A stretch of DNA of 64,000 nt from Dermacentor variabilis (lineage: Eukaryota > Arthropoda > Arachnida > Ixodida > Ixodidae): contig NC_134568.1 of assembly GCF_050947875.1 (NCBI RefSeq), positions 251,427,767 through 251,491,766 on the forward strand, given 5' to 3'. Within the stretch, counting starts at the first letter, position 1. Each line of letters opens with the position of its first letter. The notes under the pieces are model-generated. The model did no database searches, had not been told where the DNA came from, and worked only from the letters and a program-made list of their open reading frames with translations. Below are positions 35,745 to 46,223 of the stretch, one piece after another. The translations under genes and the position numbers were made by a program.

Positions 35745-36260
35745 GGTCGTAGGTTCTATACGTGTGTTCATTTCACGATATATTGGCTGGCGCGGACAAT
35801 CGGCCTCATGCGACACGTTGCAAACGGAACGAAGTGTGGCGCGACTGCCCCCGCTAATCGGGAGATCGCGAGAGGCAGCGCGTGGTTGATGCGTGGGCGC
35901 TATTCTCAGCAGCCGCCGCAGACCGACATCCGCAGTGCTTTGTTTCCATATATGGTATGGGTCGACGCGCTCGCCGCACGCCATCGGTGAACAGACGACG
36001 GCTAGCTACTCTGTCGCCATCTAGTAGCGGTCGTCGCTTTTCTCGCGCTTTCGCCATACCCTCCTTCTCTGCTTTCCACCCCATGGTTCCGCTGCACCTT
36101 CCTCCTCCGCTTTCCTCCTCGCGCTCTCATCACCATCGCCGTCTTTCATCCCCCGCTGCGCTCCGCGTTCGCGCTTTCATCCATCGCTGTGCTCGTTCGC
36201 TCGGTTATACGAGGGACCTGACGCTCGCGGCAGGAACAGGTGCCTAAGAGCTTCGCTCTA
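35745..36260 (+). repeat. Dispersed repeat of unknown class, copy 1
   Basis: About 510 bp here are similar over their whole length to 45,072-45,560 in the opposite orientation. Shared landmarks include TTCACGATATATTGGCTGGC, GCTAATCGGGAGATCGCGAG, TTTCTCGCGCTTTCGCCATA and the terminal AAGAGCTTCGCTCTAAAA. A terminal fragment also lies near 14.6 kb. It has no open frame with a domain, no tRNA-like head and no clear inverted ends. It is most likely a non-autonomous element or an LTR, with class undetermined. Confidence 0.7.
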
Positions 36261-36519
36261 AAAGCCAAAAATATATATTTAAATTGTTGCACTACTTCAA
36301 TAAAACAGAATATGTAGCGAAGCAAGGGTGGGAGTCTTTAATGTGTTCCATTTATACTTTCTGTCAGTGAGCTACGCAGATTGTTCATTTAAACCTTGTA
36401 TCGGGGCAGAATCATTGCTTTGTACCAGCGCCTAATCACGTGCGTTCTTTATTTCTTTAATCGCTGTTGTTCTTTTTCTTGTGTTTTTTCTTCAGAGCCG
36501 CATTATTTAGATCTGCTTC

Positions 36520-36735
36520 GCGTTAAGCAGTTGTGACGCGCGGTATCGAATCTCGTCCACGGAGGTCGCATTTCGATGGGGGTGAAATGCAGAAGCGCCC
36601 GTGTACCGTGCATTGGGTGAACTTTAAAGAAGCCCAGGTGGTTTAAATTAACCTGGAGTCCCTCACTACGGCGTGCCTCATAATCAAGTCGTGATTTTGG
36701 CACGTAAAACCACAGAACTTAATTTTTAATTTTAA
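36520..36735 (+). mobile_element. SINE, second subfamily, decayed head
   Basis: The box B area is GTATCGAATCTCGTCC. The body has GCATTTCGATGGGGGTGAAA and GTGTACCGTGCATTGGGTGA, and the tail has CATAATCAAGTCGTGATTTT then GGCACGTAAAACCACAGAAC. The CATTGGGTGA variant marks the second subfamily. The first about 30 bases of the tRNA head have diverged beyond recognition. The A/T-rich end at about 36,718-36,735 is the tail. Confidence 0.8.
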
Positions 36736-36889
36736 GAAGTTGTGGCTTCTCTGCTGGAGTTGCAGCTAGCCTTGTGGGTTGCTGTAAGGGTACTGAAAAT
36801 GCAAAAATTGAAAAGGCAATTTATTTATCCCTACGTGGATGAATGCCAAAACATTGCGGCCTCGTCGGCAGAAGCGCGGGGACAGCCGG

Positions 36890-37245
36890 TGGCACCACTG
36901 GCGGAGTCAGGTAACCCGAGCGCCACGTCAGCAGAAGCGTCGCGATGTCATGTGACCAACGGCTTCCGTCAGCAGCTGCGCACAACGCAAGGTCGTGGGT
37001 TCGACTCCCACCAAAGCTGGGGGGTTCGACTACCAACACCGATCGTGGGTTCGAGTTACTTAATTAACTATACCTTAATTAAAATGTCTTAATGAACGCC
37101 AGCAGTCGTGGGTTCGAATGCCTTAATTAACCTCGCCTTAATTAACACCGAAGGTTGAGGGGTCGTAACCTTTTTGGACCATCGTGTGGTCACGCCGACA
37201 ACGCCGGACTTTCCGCCGCATGAGCCATTTAGTGATTTTGCATTA
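36890..37245 (+). mobile_element. Second type of short element with tRNA-like boxes and AAT tail
   Basis: GGTCGTGGGTTCGACTCCCA at about 36,991 contains a good box B. CGTGGGTTCGA is repeated at 36994, 37044 and 37107, each followed by CTTAATTAA-type sequence. The 3' part has TTTTTGGACCATCGTGTGGT and GAGCCATTTAGTGATTTTGC, and ends in an (AAT)n tract. Its body differs from the Ruka-like SINE. The repeated promoter-box segment may be an internal minisatellite. Head limits are uncertain and no target duplication was found. Confidence 0.5.
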
Positions 37246-37246
37246 A

Positions 37247-37310
<64 letters not shown>
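37246..37310. repeat. (AAT)n microsatellite
   Basis: About 21 AAT/ATA units forming the tail of the short element upstream. Confidence 0.95.
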
Positions 37311-37800
37311 TGCTGTCTACGCACACATCGAAATTCACCAAAGGATCTCTTGTAGTTGCTTCCATTGCAATAAACTTTCTGCGCTTAGAAATGATTCTGT
37401 GCAACAATAATCCTCTGACAAGCTAAAAGGCATCATAAGTAGTACATATGATCAATGAATTTTTGTTAGTATTGCATAACTAGTGATTATATTAGATCCA
37501 AGCGATTCTAAGCGATCTGTGTGGTGCAGGTGGAGGTTACGATGTTTCTTGCATGTATTGCAGACTGAATTACGTGAGGCCATAATCTTTTGCGGAACAT
37601 CTGGGTAAATGTAAACGCTAGGATACTGCAGAAAAGTAGAAAACTTGACAAGAAAGACGTTCACAAAGTGAGTGAGTTCTACCTTAAGAGAAAGCTATTA
37701 CTATCCTACCATGGAAATTCGACCAGGACAGGAGGCAGCCGGGGTGGTGGTTAGTCCTGTTGCGATTTACATTTAGCATTGTTTACCAGGCATCCCTTCT
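37311..37800. other. No recognisable feature
   Basis: AT-leaning DNA without repeats or coding signal. Confidence 0.35.
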
Positions 37801-37811
37801 TGACAATTAAT

Positions 37812-38048
37812 TTAAAAATTATGGGGTTTTACGTGCCAAAACCACTTTCTGATTATGAGGCATGCCGTAGTGGAGGACTCCGGAAATTTTGACCACCTGG
37901 GGTTCTTTAACGTGCACCTAAATCTAAGCACACGGGTGTTTTCGCATTTCGCCCCCATCGAAATGCGGCCGCCGTGGCCGGGATTCGATCCCGCGACCTC
38001 GTGCTCAGCAGCCCAACACCATAGCCACTGAGCAACCACGGCGGGTCC
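37812..38048 (-). mobile_element. Young full-length SINE with perfect target duplication
   Basis: First-subfamily sequence, nearly identical to the copies at 27.3 and 32.4 kb, including GATTCGATCCCGCGACCTCG (box B on the minus strand) and the complete GAGCAACCACGGCGGGT head. A perfect 11 bp target duplication, TGACAATTAAT, lies at 37801-37811 and 38049-38059. The tail is TTTAAAAATTATGG-like rather than pure ATT. Confidence 0.96.
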
Positions 38049-38300
38049 TGACAATTAATGCTTCACCGGCAAGCGTGCATCTAAGAAAGGCGCTTCACAC
38101 TGTATAATCGTTTTCTCAGGAGCAGCGAGATGGCTACTAAATCGGCGTAACCAAAGCTGACGGGCGAGACGAGCGCCTGCCTGGACGAGACGGCACCCGT
38201 CATAGACGGTGACACGCAAACAAAGCCGCAAGAGGACGAGGCGACCACAGCCGCCATCGCGGAAACCACAGCCACCATCCTTCGCGGAAGCAACAACTAT

Positions 38301-38669
38301 CACTGTAAAAATGTTTACACCCTTAAGGGTGTTTTCTTGTCGCATTGGCAACGGCCTTAGCGTTAGGGCCTTACAAAAATTTATGGAGGCCGACAAAGGA
38401 ACTCTAACTAGACGTGCGATGGCAAAATATGTAGGTGAAGAATATGTAGTCATTCCGACATCCTTGGGCGCATAGAAATATCCGACAAGAGAATTTCGCA
38501 GGCAGAGATATAAAATTCTCCTATCGGATATTTTCCTTTTGTCATCGCACGTCTGGTTAGAGCTACGTTGTCGTTCTCTATAAAGTTTTGTAAGGACCTA
38601 ACGGTAAGGGTGCTCACCAGTGCGACAAAAAAAAAATGCCCTTAAGGGTGTAAACATTTTTGCAGTGTA
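38301..38669. mobile_element. Palindromic MITE / foldback element, 369 bp
   Basis: It starts CACTGTAAAAATGTTTACAC and ends with the reverse complement of CACTGCAAAAATGTTTACAC. The arms continue through CCCTTAAGGGTGT, GTTAGGGCCTTACAAAA, CTAACTAGACGTGCGATGGC and AATATCCGACAAGAGAATTT to a short centre near 38,490, so nearly the whole element is an inverted repeat. It has no coding capacity. No convincing target duplication is visible, so the superfamily stays open. Frames crossing it are not genes. Confidence 0.85.
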
Positions 38670-38699
38670 CCGTGAAATCCACTCTACGGGAGCCTGACC

Positions 38700-39110
38700 C
38701 TGACAAGCATACTGTCCCGAATGGCCCCCTAAATTGATCGAAGGGGCCAACGTCGAGGACTTCCCTGGGAACGACTTCGACATCAAGTTCCCAGCTTGTC
38801 ACGTCGTTGCCTCGTATGCCGATGCGAACGTGCGACATTGGAGGCGGAGCCCGGCGAGAGAATGCGACGTCATGGGTGGGATTGTGCGAACGGTTCAACG
38901 ATTGTGGTTGGCCGAGAAGAACAGTTAATTTCCCTACGAGAGAAAGGGGATAAAGAAGCGCATAAAAAGTGAGTCTTGAGTGCTGTGTGAGCGTGCTCCG
39001 ACTCGTATGCGTGCTCCTGCTCATGTTCATACTAGCACTCGAACTCTTGCTAGTACATGTAAATTTGTAAATAAACCCTTTTCCTCGTCTCCTGTACGTC
39101 GCCCCGAACC
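38700..39110 (+). mobile_element. Possible LTR or LTR fragment
   Basis: The stretch carries an ordered TATA-like box (GCATAAAAAG at about 38,960), a poly-A signal (AATAAA at about 39,070), and then CGATCGCCCGGCACCTGGCA, after which CTGGCAGATCCCCAACC could be a tRNA primer-binding site. Those parts resemble an LTR retrotransposon's U3-R-U5 and primer site. No second LTR, gag-pol or flanking duplication is in the window, so this is inference from layout only. Confidence 0.3.
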
Positions 39111-40886
39111 TCTCGATCGCCCGGCACCTGGCAGATCCCCAACCAGGGAAACTTAATGACCGCTCGGACACCCGAATCACCACAGTCCCCATCCCTGCGC
39201 TTCTGCATGGTAACCGAGACCCTTTGCATAAGCACGGTAGCCATTGCGGTTACCACTGCAGCTACCGCCCCCCCCCCTTGTTCTTGTAATATACGTATAT
39301 GTTTCCGAACTACAGGTTGAATCTCACAACTGTTCTAAACAACATGCTCTTATAGAAATCCAGGGAAAACACGGGGAATCTGGGAGATGGAAATTCAAGA
39401 CGATGAGCTTGTTCTCGTTTTGCTCATGCTCTTATAGAGAAATATAGAGACAGAGAGCAAAAAATGCAGTCGCCTTAATTATATTTTCTTTTCGTCCGAC
39501 TACGCACCTTGTGCCGCCGATTTGTTTTTGCTTTCCTTTCGTTACACAATTCGAAGCAACGATACCTCGCTAATACACACCGACACTCGCACTGGCAAGC
39601 GCACGCAGAGCCGAAACAACCTGTCAGCGCGTGCCTTGCTCTTGCTCGCCTCCAAGCGATGCGCGTGGGAGCGAGAAGAATGGCTCCCGATTAGTCACTC
39701 GAGATGCACCCGTGTCGTCCTTGGCTGTTTTCTCGGACATCCAGGGGCGCCCACACGGCTGACGAGCGAGACGCGGCGGCGGACGAGTTGCCCCGCTGCG
39801 GCGGCGACTAGCCAAGCTCCGCGCTAGACACCCTTGCCGCCAGGTGCGGGTCTCTCGGACACTGAGTCAGGAGGGGAGCTGGCACCCTCGCGACGCAGCA
39901 TAAATCAGGCGCGATCGGGTTGGCGCTCTCCGCGCGGGAAAAAGCGCCGCGCGCGCGCGCAGTCCCGGGTGCGGCCGCGAATAAAGCGCACGCCGCCTAA
40001 CCTGCGCCACATTACCCGAGCTTACGTGTCCGAACGGTGCCATTTCTCTCGCAAAGCGTTCGCTTTTGCCTCAGCCGCGTCCAGCCGTTTCGTTCTTTTT
40101 TTTTTTTTTCCTCTCTCTTGTTCTTATCGCGTTATTTATACTGCCGCTCCCGGCAGGTTTCCCCTTCGTCTTCTTCCGTTATTTCCCTCTCGGTGGAGCG
40201 GCACAGCAGCGGCGGCGCCAGTCACCTCTTTGATTTACTGCGATGGCCTCATCAAGCATTACGCTCCCCCGCTGCACGGCAATCCGCGGGATCGTCATCA
40301 CCATAAAACCAACGACCTTGCGCACTGCGGCCGCCTCGACCAATGGCAGCGCTGTGAGCATTACGGCGACGTCCAATCAGCCGTGACTCATGCGCGCCAC
40401 CATGCGGCGTGTGCTAGAGTTATGTGACGCACCGCCGGGCGCTCGTGCGCTGCCGCTGTAATCAACACCTCCGGAGAGCCAAAATGGCTGCCTTCCGTCA
40501 TCCGACGCGTTAAGCAACCTCTCCGGGACAACCACCGCGGGGGCGGCCGGGGAGAGGTGCATGAGAAAAAAAAAGAAAAACGAGAGAGAGCGAAGCAAAT
40601 TCACAAATTTGTGATGGAATGGCCGACGAGTCTAGAGCCCCGAATTTATGGCCGAACTGGCACACGTCATACCGTGGGGATCCTTTATGGCCCCGGGCAG
40701 CAGTCTTTGCATGGGCCGCTTTCGCATGCGAGAAAATGTTCGGCCAGGGGCTACGCTTGCGGCAGTGAGAACGCCTGATCAGTTTAGGAGAACACGCGTC
40801 CGGCGATTCACGCTTCCGGTCTCTGAGGGACGCACAGCAGCCTCGTGACGCTTGTGGCGTGCTTCGCGGCTGCAGCCGTATATACG
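39111..40886. other. Unrecognised region; CpG-rich 39.6-40.5 kb
   Basis: A poly-C run near 39,269 and a poly-T near 40,098-40,110 are the only simple features. Long motif-free frames on both strands in the CpG-rich part (for example 39834-40427) do not look like conserved protein. CpG island character would fit a promoter, but no exon is supported. Confidence 0.3.
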
Positions 40887-41711
40887 GGGTGTCCCAGCTA
40901 ACTTGAGCCAAACTTTAAAAATATGCAAATGCCAAGTAGGTGGACGGAACTGAGGTAATGTTATGTGCCGTCGCTTGGAAAGATTCAAATTACTTTTTAC
41001 ATACCGCCTAATCAGATAATTATACTGAATTAATTCATCAGATTCTCATTTATTTATTTATTTGTTTATTTATTCAAGTACCCTAAAGGCCCGGCAGGCA
41101 TTACATAAGGGGGGGGGGGACAACAGTAAGTACAAAGCAACGCAGTGCTACGATGTGTAAAGAGGTCGCTGACCGTTAATAGCATGTTGAAAAAAAAAAC
41201 CTAAAATATAAAGACACGTAGCAACAATCATCAACATACATTTAATTGTTATAGAGAGTAGCGTTATATATACACACATGTATAAGAGCGACATGAGAAA
41301 CTCCCGATACAGTTTTCTGTTGCTCAATACGTGCTACATAAAAGCTTTTCCGAGCGTGAAAGAAGCCAGCGAATGCGCGCAAAGTGCCGCGCGACCGACC
41401 GCTCGAGGCACTTTGCATGCATTTGCAGGCTTGTTTCACGCTCGGCAAAACACTTTTATGTAGCACGTACTGAGTAACAGAAGGCTGTATCTAGGTTTTT
41501 TTTTATGTCGCTCTACAATATTCTAATTGACACTTTTCATCTGATCGAGATATTCCAGTTGTTTAATTAATTGAGATTAATTATCGAATTAGGCGAAGTG
41601 CAAGAAATAATCTGAGTACCTCGAAGCGACGGCAAACAACATTACTTTCGTACGGTCCCCCTACTTGGCATTTGCATATTTTTAATGTTCCCTTCAAGTT
41701 ACGTGAAACAC
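40887..41711. mobile_element. Large palindromic DNA element with long inverted arms
   Basis: The left end CGGGGTGTCCCAGCTAACTT matches the reverse complement of the right end, CAAGGTGTTTCACGTAACTT. The arms then share TTAAAAATATGCAAATGCCA, GTAATGTTRTKTGCCGTCGC, AGAGCGACAT, TACGTGCTACATAAAAG and CCGAGCGTGAAA down to a centre near 41,395. TA flanks both ends. Each arm is about 300 bp once the interruption in the left arm (41,045-41,270) is removed. No transposase frame is present, so it is a non-autonomous foldback-type element. The TA flank suggests, but does not prove, Tc1/mariner mobilisation. Confidence 0.8.
41045..41270 (-). mobile_element. LINE 3' end inserted in the palindromic element
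   Basis: This segment interrupts the left arm only. On the minus strand it ends with a 3' UTR-like sequence, GCCTGCCGGGCCTTTAGGGT, then ACTTGAATAAATAAACAAAT and an (AAAT)n tail, as CR1/L2-like LINEs do. The 5' limit is approximate. A poly-G run at about 41,110 and a poly-A run at about 41,191 lie inside. Confidence 0.5.
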
Positions 41712-41892
41712 CTTGTACTTGAACGTCGTCTTTTTTATTGGTGCCATATGGTTCCTTTATTTATCTCTTCTTTAGGACCATGCATGAATGTGCGATACGA
41801 AGCGAACAGAATTATGGGGTGCGCTCTTGAGAAGCAAGTAAACCATTAACCGCATTATTTGTTGTGGAAACAGTTTTAAGGGTCTTTTGCAG

Positions 41893-42008
41893 TTTTAGAT
41901 TGTGTGGTATACAGCGCGAAGCAGGGACAAGGGACGCAAGAAAAACGAGGACAAGCCCTTTTCTTGCTTCCCTTGTCCCTGCTTCGCGCTGTACCACACA
42001 ATCTAAAA
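41893..42008. repeat. Near-perfect palindrome (hairpin family member 6)
   Basis: The left arm is TTTTAGATTGTGTGGTATAC then AGCGCGAAGCAGGGACAAGG and GACGCAAGAAAA. The reverse complement of the right arm (ending at 42008) is TTTTAGATTGTGTGGTACAG, CGCGAAGCAGGGACAAGGGA, AGCAAGAAAAG. The arms are about 50 bp with a short loop. It has the AGCGC start, GGACAAGG core and GCAAGAAAA end typical of the set. Confidence 0.85.
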
Positions 42009-42330
42009 TGGAAAACCAACTAGCCCTAACCGTCACCCTTCTAAGTCTTTTGCAGGTTCTTGCTCAAGTTTATCAACGCATAAAAACGCTAAAGTTCAAG
42101 CGAAGCATCGAAGAATTTCGCGCAAGTCCAAATGCCCCAGTCTTGAGAGAAATTTGTAAATTAAGTAGAGCACGCACTGACGATTTCATTAACGCCTTGT
42201 ATCACGACAGCGAGGTGGAAGCGCCGCGTCGATACTCCCCGTCGAACGGGTGTGTCTTTCGGGCGTCCTTATCTCTCTGCACAATCCTTGAGCGCTATCC
42301 GGATAGACTCCCCCACGCGGCAACGGTAAA
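42009..42330 (+). other. Short open stretch with coding-like composition, unidentified
   Basis: From an ATG at 42008 the frame reads MENQLALTVTLLSLLQVLAQ, then VYQRIKTLKFKRSIEEFRAS and LREICKLSRARTDDFINALY. It has a hydrophobic first 20 residues (possible signal or membrane segment) and a balanced charged stretch, unlike the Arg/Pro-rich frames of CpG-rich DNA. The longer frame continues into such DNA and runs on to 42,712. I do not recognise the sequence. It could be a transposon-encoded N-terminus, a host exon or chance. Confidence 0.2.
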
Positions 42331-45071
42331 CACACATGTGCAGTCCGTGTTGCTTCCCTTCAGACGACAGCAAAGGTTCCGGGCGCCTGTAACCTTGCGC
42401 GCTGTCGAGATGCCAATTCCCGCAGTTGGGCCCCGCGCAACCGCAAACAGCAAGCGCAGACAACCAGAATGCGCCGAGACAGGCCGAGAGAGCGGCCCTT
42501 TTGCTCTTGTGCGGCGCTTTCTCGGAGGCCGGGACGTCACGCTGTCCGTCAGGAGGCGCCCTCGTCGGCCCCGTTGCCCGGTCAGAGACTTCCGCCCTCC
42601 TCGCATACCGAGCCGGAGTCCTAACACAAGGCCAATCAGGTGGCTGGCAGCGGCCGCCGCGCTCCCAAGGGGAGCCACTTTCCAAATCAGCCCGGGCGTC
42701 CGGCACCCGTGACAAGGAAACAAGCCAGAAGAAAGCCGCCCTGGTCACCAAGTCCGGCTGAGGCGCCAGTCCATCAGCTGCCAGCAGCTTAGCGGACCGG
42801 CCGCGCGTCGACGCCTCGCGCCGACCGCAGGCGCGGCCCCCGGGACGCCGCGCGCAGGCCCTGTTTTTGACAGCGAACAGAAAAAGAGAGGAAGTTCAGC
42901 GCACAAGAACGATTCGGAGCGAGGAAAACTGAATGATTGTGAGTAGTTTGGGCAGGCACATGGCGCGGCTCAGCCTCGTCTCTAAGCGTTCGATAACAGG
43001 TGTACGTTATCGAGCACAAAGCGCACGCAGAGAACGTCAAAAGAATAAAGAACAACAAAAGAACAGAAATGATCACGCTAGCGAATAGAAAAAAAAGAAA
43101 GGCATGCAAGTCTCTGTTGACTTAAATCTACTTGCTGCGATAATATTCATATACTCCACCGCTTTCACCCGCCTTTGTTAATTACAATTTCAGGCACTTT
43201 ACCGTCGTCCTCTAATGCTTAGAATCTTGTAAATATATTCTTGAGTGAAATGGCGATCGTATACCGCCACCGAATCTATTTGGCTCGGCAATTCACTTCG
43301 CGCATGACACGCAAGGACAACCGTTTCGAGTGCATAAGAGTGTTAGTGCTTGCTTGGAAGATAACTGTGTTCGCATCCCAGCGACGTAAGCAGATGTTTT
43401 TATCTTTGTCGTTAGTCGTACTCTCAATGTTTTCCACACACACGTTATGTAGACATATTCTTCAACAGGTCTCAGAGCACACGGATGCTGTCGCATATAC
43501 TATAAGGCCTATAAATAAGCACATGATGCCTCCCCCGCCCCCTTTGCTTTCCCCTTCCTTGGTTGTTCTCTGCCCCATTGGTTCAACTCCGGAAGAAGTT
43601 TTCGCGACGCAGCCGGACCGAAACAATGCAAGATCTTTCGCGCTGCCATTCACGTACGGAATAACGAAAAACTACATTGACGCCTCGCACAGCGCACATG
43701 CTACTCGGGTATAAGAACGCAGTCTCAAAGGAGCGGTATCTTCCGTTGTGTCTAGGTCTACAACTTCCTTTCTAGCTTCTCTTCACTCATGATCACATTG
43801 TTAAGCGACAAGCTAGTGAGTGCATGAGAGAACCGAAATCGACGTATTTCTCGCGAACCATGCCAACACTGACAGAAAAATGCTACTTTCCCTTCGCGTG
43901 TTATCAAATACACCTAATGCGCCACTTGCGTCACGTTCTGGCCGTGCGTGCGAGAAGCAATGGAAAGGGCTGCGCTGCGTTCCCTTCGCGACGTCACATT
44001 TCCCGTGCGAGCGCGGTGCGTGCAGTGAAGGAGGCGCACCCCCCTCCCCCGGTCGTCCCCGAAGGCAAGGAGGTCTCGCGCCGCGGCGCAGTTTGAGCGC
44101 TGTGGTGTGCGCGGAGAGAGCGCCTCGGTGGCGCCGTACACGCGTCGTCCAGGTAGTTCGTGTGACAGCAGCTGCTTGAACCATGTCCATTTATCTCCGC
44201 CAGCCGGTTGGACCAACGTGCGACCCACTAACATTGAGCGGCTGGGTGCCGCAGCGCTGTTACGACCTGGTTGATATCCGCGAGCATGCAGCCAGCCGCT
44301 GCTGGAACCCCAGCGTTGTTTTTTATTTCGCGCTCTGCTTCAGAGGGCGAGCCGGGAGGGGAGGTGGCGCGCACGGCGACCGAGCATTGCCGCCCGCCAC
44401 CGAGCGCACTTTTGCTAATTGGAGCCGCGTCGGATATTAATCAACGCGCGACGAGGCTAATTACCGTGCCGGCCCAGCACGTATACCGGGAACGCACCTC
44501 GCCGGGCTCGCCACTTCCATCAGTCTGGCGACAATGTTTCACTCGGGACGCCTGGCATATTTTCTATTCGTACGCGCGAAGCCCCTCGTCTTTTGGAGCA
44601 GTCCCATCTGGGCGACCGTTGCCGCGCGCTTCGTCCTCAGTGCTCACTGGCCGCCCAGCGCCAAGGTCTCGGCATGTCTGGCCTCTCTTGCCACCGCCGC
44701 GGATCGGGCAGTCAGTCTGCAATGCGCATTCCCCGGGCGCATTATGCCACTGAAGACATAACAAGCGATAGAAAAAAAAAAAGTTAAGCATGCTTACGCA
44801 TTCTGACAATGATGGAGCTGCTCTTGCCAGCCTCCCCCCCCCCCCCCCCCATGCTGCACAGAACTTTCCTCAAATGCGCCAATTCAACATGTTTTGCCAT
44901 TTTGTCACCTTTTGGTATGAGAGCGCCCCGTCACGCATTTGAAGAGAGTCATGTATAGAATTTTTGTCCCCACCGGGCGGAAAGCAAACGCCTACTGTGT
45001 TATGTCCATAACATGGCGTGTGTGCAACCGGTGAAGCCTATCGTGGCGGCACTTAGCGCACCGTTTACGCT
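42331..45071. other. Unrecognised region; CpG-rich 42.3-42.9 and 43.9-44.8 kb
   Basis: No family was recognised. The 44,400-44,470 stretch has several TAATTA/TTAATC-type homeodomain-like words close together, and a poly-C tract lies at about 44,835-44,850. Long frames on both strands in the CpG-rich parts have no motif. Confidence 0.3.
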
Positions 45072-45560
45072 TTTTTAGAGCGCAGCTTTAGGCAACCGTT
45101 CCTGTAGCGAGCGTTGGCGTGTCTCGGCGTAGTACCTCGGCGTAACCGAGCGGACGAGCACTGCAAAAGATGAAAGCGAACGGAGAGCGCTGCGGGGGAT
45201 GGGGGGGGGGGGAGAGATGCAAGGAGTAAAGCGGAGAGGAGGGTGCAGAGGAACCATGAGGCGGAAAGCGGGGGAGGGTATGGCGAAAGCGCGAGAAGAA
45301 AAGTGTAGTGTGTTGACAATAGCTACGAGATGGCGCCAGAGTAGCGCGAGTTGTCTGGGAGGTGTGTCAGCGGCTGCTGCTGTGAATCGGGCCCACGCGT
45401 CGCCCTAGCTCTCGCAATCTCCCGATTAGCGAGGCAGTCGCACCGCACTTCGCTCCATTTGCAACGTGCCGCACTAGACGGATCGTCCGCGCCAGCCAGT
45501 ATATCGCGAAATGAAAACACGTATAAGCTGTGCTCAAATTTCGCATTAGGAAGTGTCGTA
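45072..45560 (-). repeat. Dispersed repeat of unknown class, copy 2
   Basis: Reverse orientation to copy 1 at 35,745. It begins TTTTTTAGAGCGCAGCTTTA and includes AACCGAGCGGACGAGCACTG, GGTATGGCGAAAGCGCGAGA, CTCGCAATCTCCCGATTAGC and CCAGCCAGTATATCGCGAAA. It then runs on through AATGAAAACACGTATAAGC to the part shared with the 14.6 kb fragment. Internal indels and a poly-G expansion (about 45,199-45,211) distinguish it from copy 1. Confidence 0.7.
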
Positions 45561-46211
45561 ATCGTTGGTGAATTTTTGCTTGACCAAACCTCCCCACTTT
45601 TATGACGTGACGCCAAGGTGCACTGCTGCCGCGATAGCGCTAACATCGGCGTAACGTGCATTTTGGTTCTCTGCTAAGTATCCTAAACTCTGTTACTTTC
45701 TTCTTAGGAGTTACCTGGATAACTTGTGCTGCAACTTTGCTCCCGATTGGTAGGGCACAATATACTCACACCGAGGTAAACTTGAACCAGAACGTAGGAT
45801 ACTCACATAAGAGTGTGGCGATTTCACGTATCGTGAAACCTAGATTCATTTCCTCGAGACGCTTGGCGTGAGGACCACAGCGTACGTGTGTTTTGCTTTC
45901 CAAATTGAATCTGCAATGAAGAGTCCACGTGTCATCCTGCTTGGAAGCGAAACTCCCTGCGGACTCAAGTAGATTCGAATTACTTCATCCAAGTATTATC
46001 TCGACATCGCTCTGGTAATACGTTCATAAAAGACGCTAAACAGAAACACTAAATGAGCTTAGCTTAGAATAGTATTTCAAAAGCTTATTCCGTTAACTTC
46101 GCCGTAATTACTTACTTCCTAGGATAGAAAATCAAGATTAAACGTCAATTTGGTTTTAATATCGCGCCTAATCCCCCAGCGTCTTACGTCAATGTGACGT
46201 CACGAATTTCA
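45561..46211. other. No recognisable feature
   Basis: AT-leaning DNA. No gene, RNA or repeat signal was found. Confidence 0.35.
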
Positions 46212-46223
46212 AACTATTTTGTT

